From contig CM068580.1 in NCBI GenBank assembly GCA_035048485.1, positions 57,179,983 through 57,243,982 on the forward strand: a stretch of DNA of 64,000 bases, read 5' to 3'. This document shows positions 61,137 through 64,000 of the stretch, one piece after another. The stretch comes from Pteria penguin. Lineage: Eukaryota > Mollusca > Bivalvia > Pterioida > Pteriidae. The number at the start of each line of letters is the position of its first letter. Positions within the stretch are counted from its first letter, which is position 1. The translations under genes were made by a program, and so were the position numbers. A model generated the notes under the pieces. That model was not told where the DNA came from, did not search any database, and worked only from the letters and a program-made list of their open reading frames with translations.

Positions 61137-62356
61137 AATCACCTAATGCTACTTGTAATTACGTCGCCCATGACGTCAAAAACTGTACATAGTATCATTA
61201 CTGACGTCAATTTTGGCAGCGTAAAATTATCAGCAGATATGCTTTTTTCGTTATGAAAATGATAACACACTGCCTGCTAAATGAAATTTTTAATATAAAT
61301 TAGAAAATAAGCCTCCACCTCCCCTATTGATCGGGGTGCAGAACCAGTTTTATAATGTATAAAATAGATCTATGGCAATATATTTGTAAGAATTAAACAT
61401 TCGGTCCCGTTGTGTGGATATAGATATTCAGTGAGATGGTAAACACCGATATTTCAATGCGATTCATCAATATTTAGTATGCATGCATTAATGATATTGC
61501 ATAGAGAACTACTTAATGATATTTTATAATTCTGAAATTTCTTTTTTATTTGTTATCTTATTTTCAATGGCTTACGATGCCTATAGTTATTATATGCCGA
61601 TATTCTTTTTTAGTAAAACGTAAATATGAGCGCAACTATCGAGCACTATGAAACTTAAGTGCCATGAATTGGCACACGGTTTGATAATAAGTATCTTTGT
61701 AAAAGTATCTTTCTGGTAAGCAGAGAATTTCTATATATGAAGACAACATACGTCACACAGATCTGCGTATCAAATAGGCTAAACATTAAATACAGGTAAT
61801 AAGGGAATGTTGTTGATGCCACTTTATATTCTTATGTTCATTTTATTCCATAGTTCTATTCGTGTTCGAATCATCTAGCATCCGACCCTCTAACCAGAGA
61901 CCTATAATACATAGACAGTCAAGTCGGCGTGTTTGTAATGTGACGTCATAACGATGCTCTGGCACCCATTTTTCTGTCAGAAGTGCATGGAGTACTTACT
62001 GTTTACATTGGGAACGGCATAAAACTGAAGTAAGCGGTTAATTCAAATGTTAAAAGAGACGAAATTATCCCTCATACAAATAAGTATTTGCTTGAAATTC
62101 CAAAAAAAAAACATCTTAATGATTAATTATATCATAGTATACGAAGTAGATCGTTACAGTTTCTGCCTACACTGCAGTAATATTAATCATAAATTCGTAG
62201 TTGGCTTACTACAGTATAGTAACAACCTCATTATTTCATCATTCTCTGTACCGTAAGCGTAGTGTAAATAAAGTCTATGAGCGATACAATCTCACACAGA
62301 TATTACAATAATACTAACTCATAATTAACTATAGTGCTGATTAATTGTGTTTTTTG

Positions 62357-62359
<3 letters not shown>

Positions 62360-62417
<58 letters not shown>
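62360..62417. repeat. TA microsatellite
   Basis: Pure TA run of about 57 bp. Confidence 0.95.
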
Positions 62418-62419
<2 letters not shown>

Positions 62420-62556
62420 AGTGATGTATTGAAATTAGTTTTGCCAATCATTGAACACATACTACGAGAGACCTGATACTACCAGAGACCTATAATACAG
62501 ATACTGCTACCTTTAGAAATGAATGATTGAGATTCTACTTTTGGTACAGTTCATGA

Positions 62557-62584
62557 CCCCCCCCCCCCCCCCCCCCCCCCCCCC
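62557..62584. repeat. Poly-C run of 28
   Basis: Long C homopolymer. Other C or G runs are at 6929-6940, 20989-21003 and 33921-33936. Confidence 0.95.
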
Positions 62585-63648
62585 ACTCCCTCTGGCGTTG
62601 TATCGAACTGGAAATCTTATTATGTTCTTCTTTATTCTATGTTTAATGTACCATTTTCTTAAAAAAAAACAACAATAAAAAATAAGTACTTTCCTCGGCT
62701 CAGGATTGAGGCAGGCAATCAAGGAAGAACAAGAAGAAGTAGACACAATTTAATTATTATTCAATATTGATTTATTTCTTCTTCTTCCGTTGAGGAGTGA
62801 CTACTGACTACCGGTACTCATAATTTGAATAATACATTTGCATTTGATATATTCACTTCAATATAGCATAAAATGAATACATGAAAATGTTTGATATATG
62901 TGAATAAGATTTTCATCGACTAAAACTCTACTTGATGTTTTAAATTTTATCCATCTTAGGTATAAATTTTTTGCCCATATATTAAATTTATCATTAATAT
63001 AGATATACATGTACATATACTACAATGTAAGTTATATATACAGATGGGAGGAGCAAACTGTGCAGCCTTTGGCTGTCCCTGTTCACGAAAGATATGCCCT
63101 GGGTTGAGCTTTTTTTTAAATTTCTACCCAGGGAGGAATAAAAAATAAAGACCCGAAAGTGATCGAATGGAGAAAGCAGCTAATAAATTTTTGTAAACAA
63201 AATCCCTCCCTTCAGTGAGGAAATTGCTTTTATTTGCTCTAGTAATTTTAGAACTGAATGTTTAGAATACAATGAACAAGGTTTGTATAGCTATTTTTCT
63301 CAATGTATTTTAATCAAAATTTTTTTGTCACCTCAGTTGCTCCAAAATAGTTTTATATTTAAATCTTAAAAGGCTTGTGAAATTTAGTATGAGGGTTATG
63401 AAATGAACATGAAATAAATCATAGAAAAAAGAGAAAACATGGGTAAGCAATAGCATGAGCTTTTTAATATCTCATTTGTATTTTTACTTTAAATGTTTAT
63501 CTAAAAATTGACATATTTAATCTGGATGGCAATTATTAGAAAATTGATATCAATTTCTTTTCAGTTACATTGTACATTATCATTCAAATTTATTGTGAGA
63601 TTATTCAAATATATATCGTGTCATTTCCTAGTTTAATTTGTTTAACAG

Positions 63649-63743
63649 GAAAAGCAAAAGCACTGAAGTTATATAGTAAACCAACAGAAAATGCACCGCA
63701 AGGACTTGTAACGAGCACAATAACAGAACCACGTAAACCACCA
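63649..63743 (+). CDS. Possible coding exon of an unrecognised plus-strand gene
   Basis: Acceptor TTTGTTTAACAG, 95 nt open as KAKALKLYSKPTENAPQG...EPRKPP, donor GTAAGC. The length leaves a 2-nt phase at the start and a full codon at the end. The peptide looks natural (no low complexity, balanced residues), but I do not recognise it. A SINE begins 47 bp further on. It could equally be chance. Confidence 0.25.
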
Positions 63744-63789
63744 GTAAGCCTCTATAATTTATCAGAGAAGTATTACATACAGTTTTAGG

Positions 63790-63959
63790 AGCAGGCGTGG
63801 TGTAGTGGTTAAGCGCTTGGCTTGCGGCGCCGACGATCCGGGTTCGATTCCCGGGTTGCGCCACTATGTTTAAGAGGTTGGTAACCTCCTGCTTCCATGT
63901 CGCGATATAACTGAAAAATTGTTGAAAGCGACGTAAAACACCAATCAACCAACCAACCA
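63790..63959 (+). mobile_element. tRNA-derived SINE with 11-bp target-site duplication
   Basis: The head (about 63792-63863) folds as a tRNA: acceptor stem GGCGTGG/TTGCGCC, A-box region TGGTGTAGTGGTTAAG, 5-bp anticodon stem with a seven-base loop, and B box GGTTCGATTCC in a perfect T arm. The body ends in a CAATCAACCAACCAACC tail. The flanks repeat CATACAGTTTT (63776-63786 and 63958-63968). Intact head and duplication suggest a recent insertion. Confidence 0.85.
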
Positions 63960-64000
63960 TACAGTTTTCAACGTATATTGATTTAATTTAGAGTCAGTAT

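Noticed and set aside
60875..61256. Long open frames on both strands through the CATA repeat
   Set aside because: A tetranucleotide repeat without stops gives open frames in several frames at once; there is no protein signal.
63792..63863. A functional tRNA gene
   Set aside because: It folds as a tRNA but continues into a SINE body with a tail and target duplication, so it is a SINE head.

Overview
Animal genomic DNA, most likely from a bivalve mollusc. It is AT-rich, with many phased introns, long microsatellites and tRNA-derived SINEs whose tails end in a CAAT/CAAC-rich stretch. It carries receptor tyrosine phosphatases that join a fucolectin-type lectin domain and MEGF-like EGF modules to tandem phosphatase domains, an architecture expanded in bivalves. 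There are no prokaryotic features. The organism call is inference; the gene structures below were read by hand from splice sites and reading frames.

The coding content is two head-to-tail paralogous receptor-type protein tyrosine phosphatase (RPTP) genes on the minus strand. Gene 1 (7694-31399) is complete. Its 22 coding exons join in phase into 1136 codons plus a stop: signal peptide, fucolectin-like domain, EGF-like cysteine-rich region, one transmembrane helix, Ser/Thr/Asn-rich juxtamembrane segment, active-type phosphatase domain D1 and pseudophosphatase domain D2. Gene 2 (46874-57961) shows only its last 11 exons (end of D1 and all of D2). Each has the same phase as its gene 1 counterpart, and all but one have the same length. 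Its 5' half is not found up to 64000 and is either beyond the window or lost.

D1 of gene 1 has WPD and HCSAGIGRTG. D1 of gene 2 has HCSDGIGRTG, the same Ala-to-Asp change known from the catalytically impaired receptor IA-2/PTPRN. Both D2 domains have Ser in place of the catalytic Cys and of the P-loop Arg. The pair thus looks like one active receptor and one diverging towards a pseudo-receptor. Exon identity between the genes is mosaic (last P-loop exon about 97%, a mid-D2 exon about half), which suggests gene conversion or uneven selection.

Layout: 1-7693 intergenic, with a decayed MULE-type transposase remnant (about 1140-1755) and microsatellites. 7694-31399 is gene 1; its introns hold a SINE, a repeat inserted after the duplication, a 1.1-kb CACTA-type non-autonomous transposon (17309-18420), a LINE-like tail and a broken reverse-transcriptase gene (21900-22990). 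31400-46873 is intergenic: possible untranslated first exon near 38000, SINEs, a pair of inverted minisatellite arrays (39.4-42.2 kb) and a minisatellite with splice-site-like units. 46874-57961 is gene 2, with perfect hairpins in its introns. 57962-64000 is repeat-rich, ending in a young SINE with an 11-bp target-site duplication and one possible plus-strand exon.
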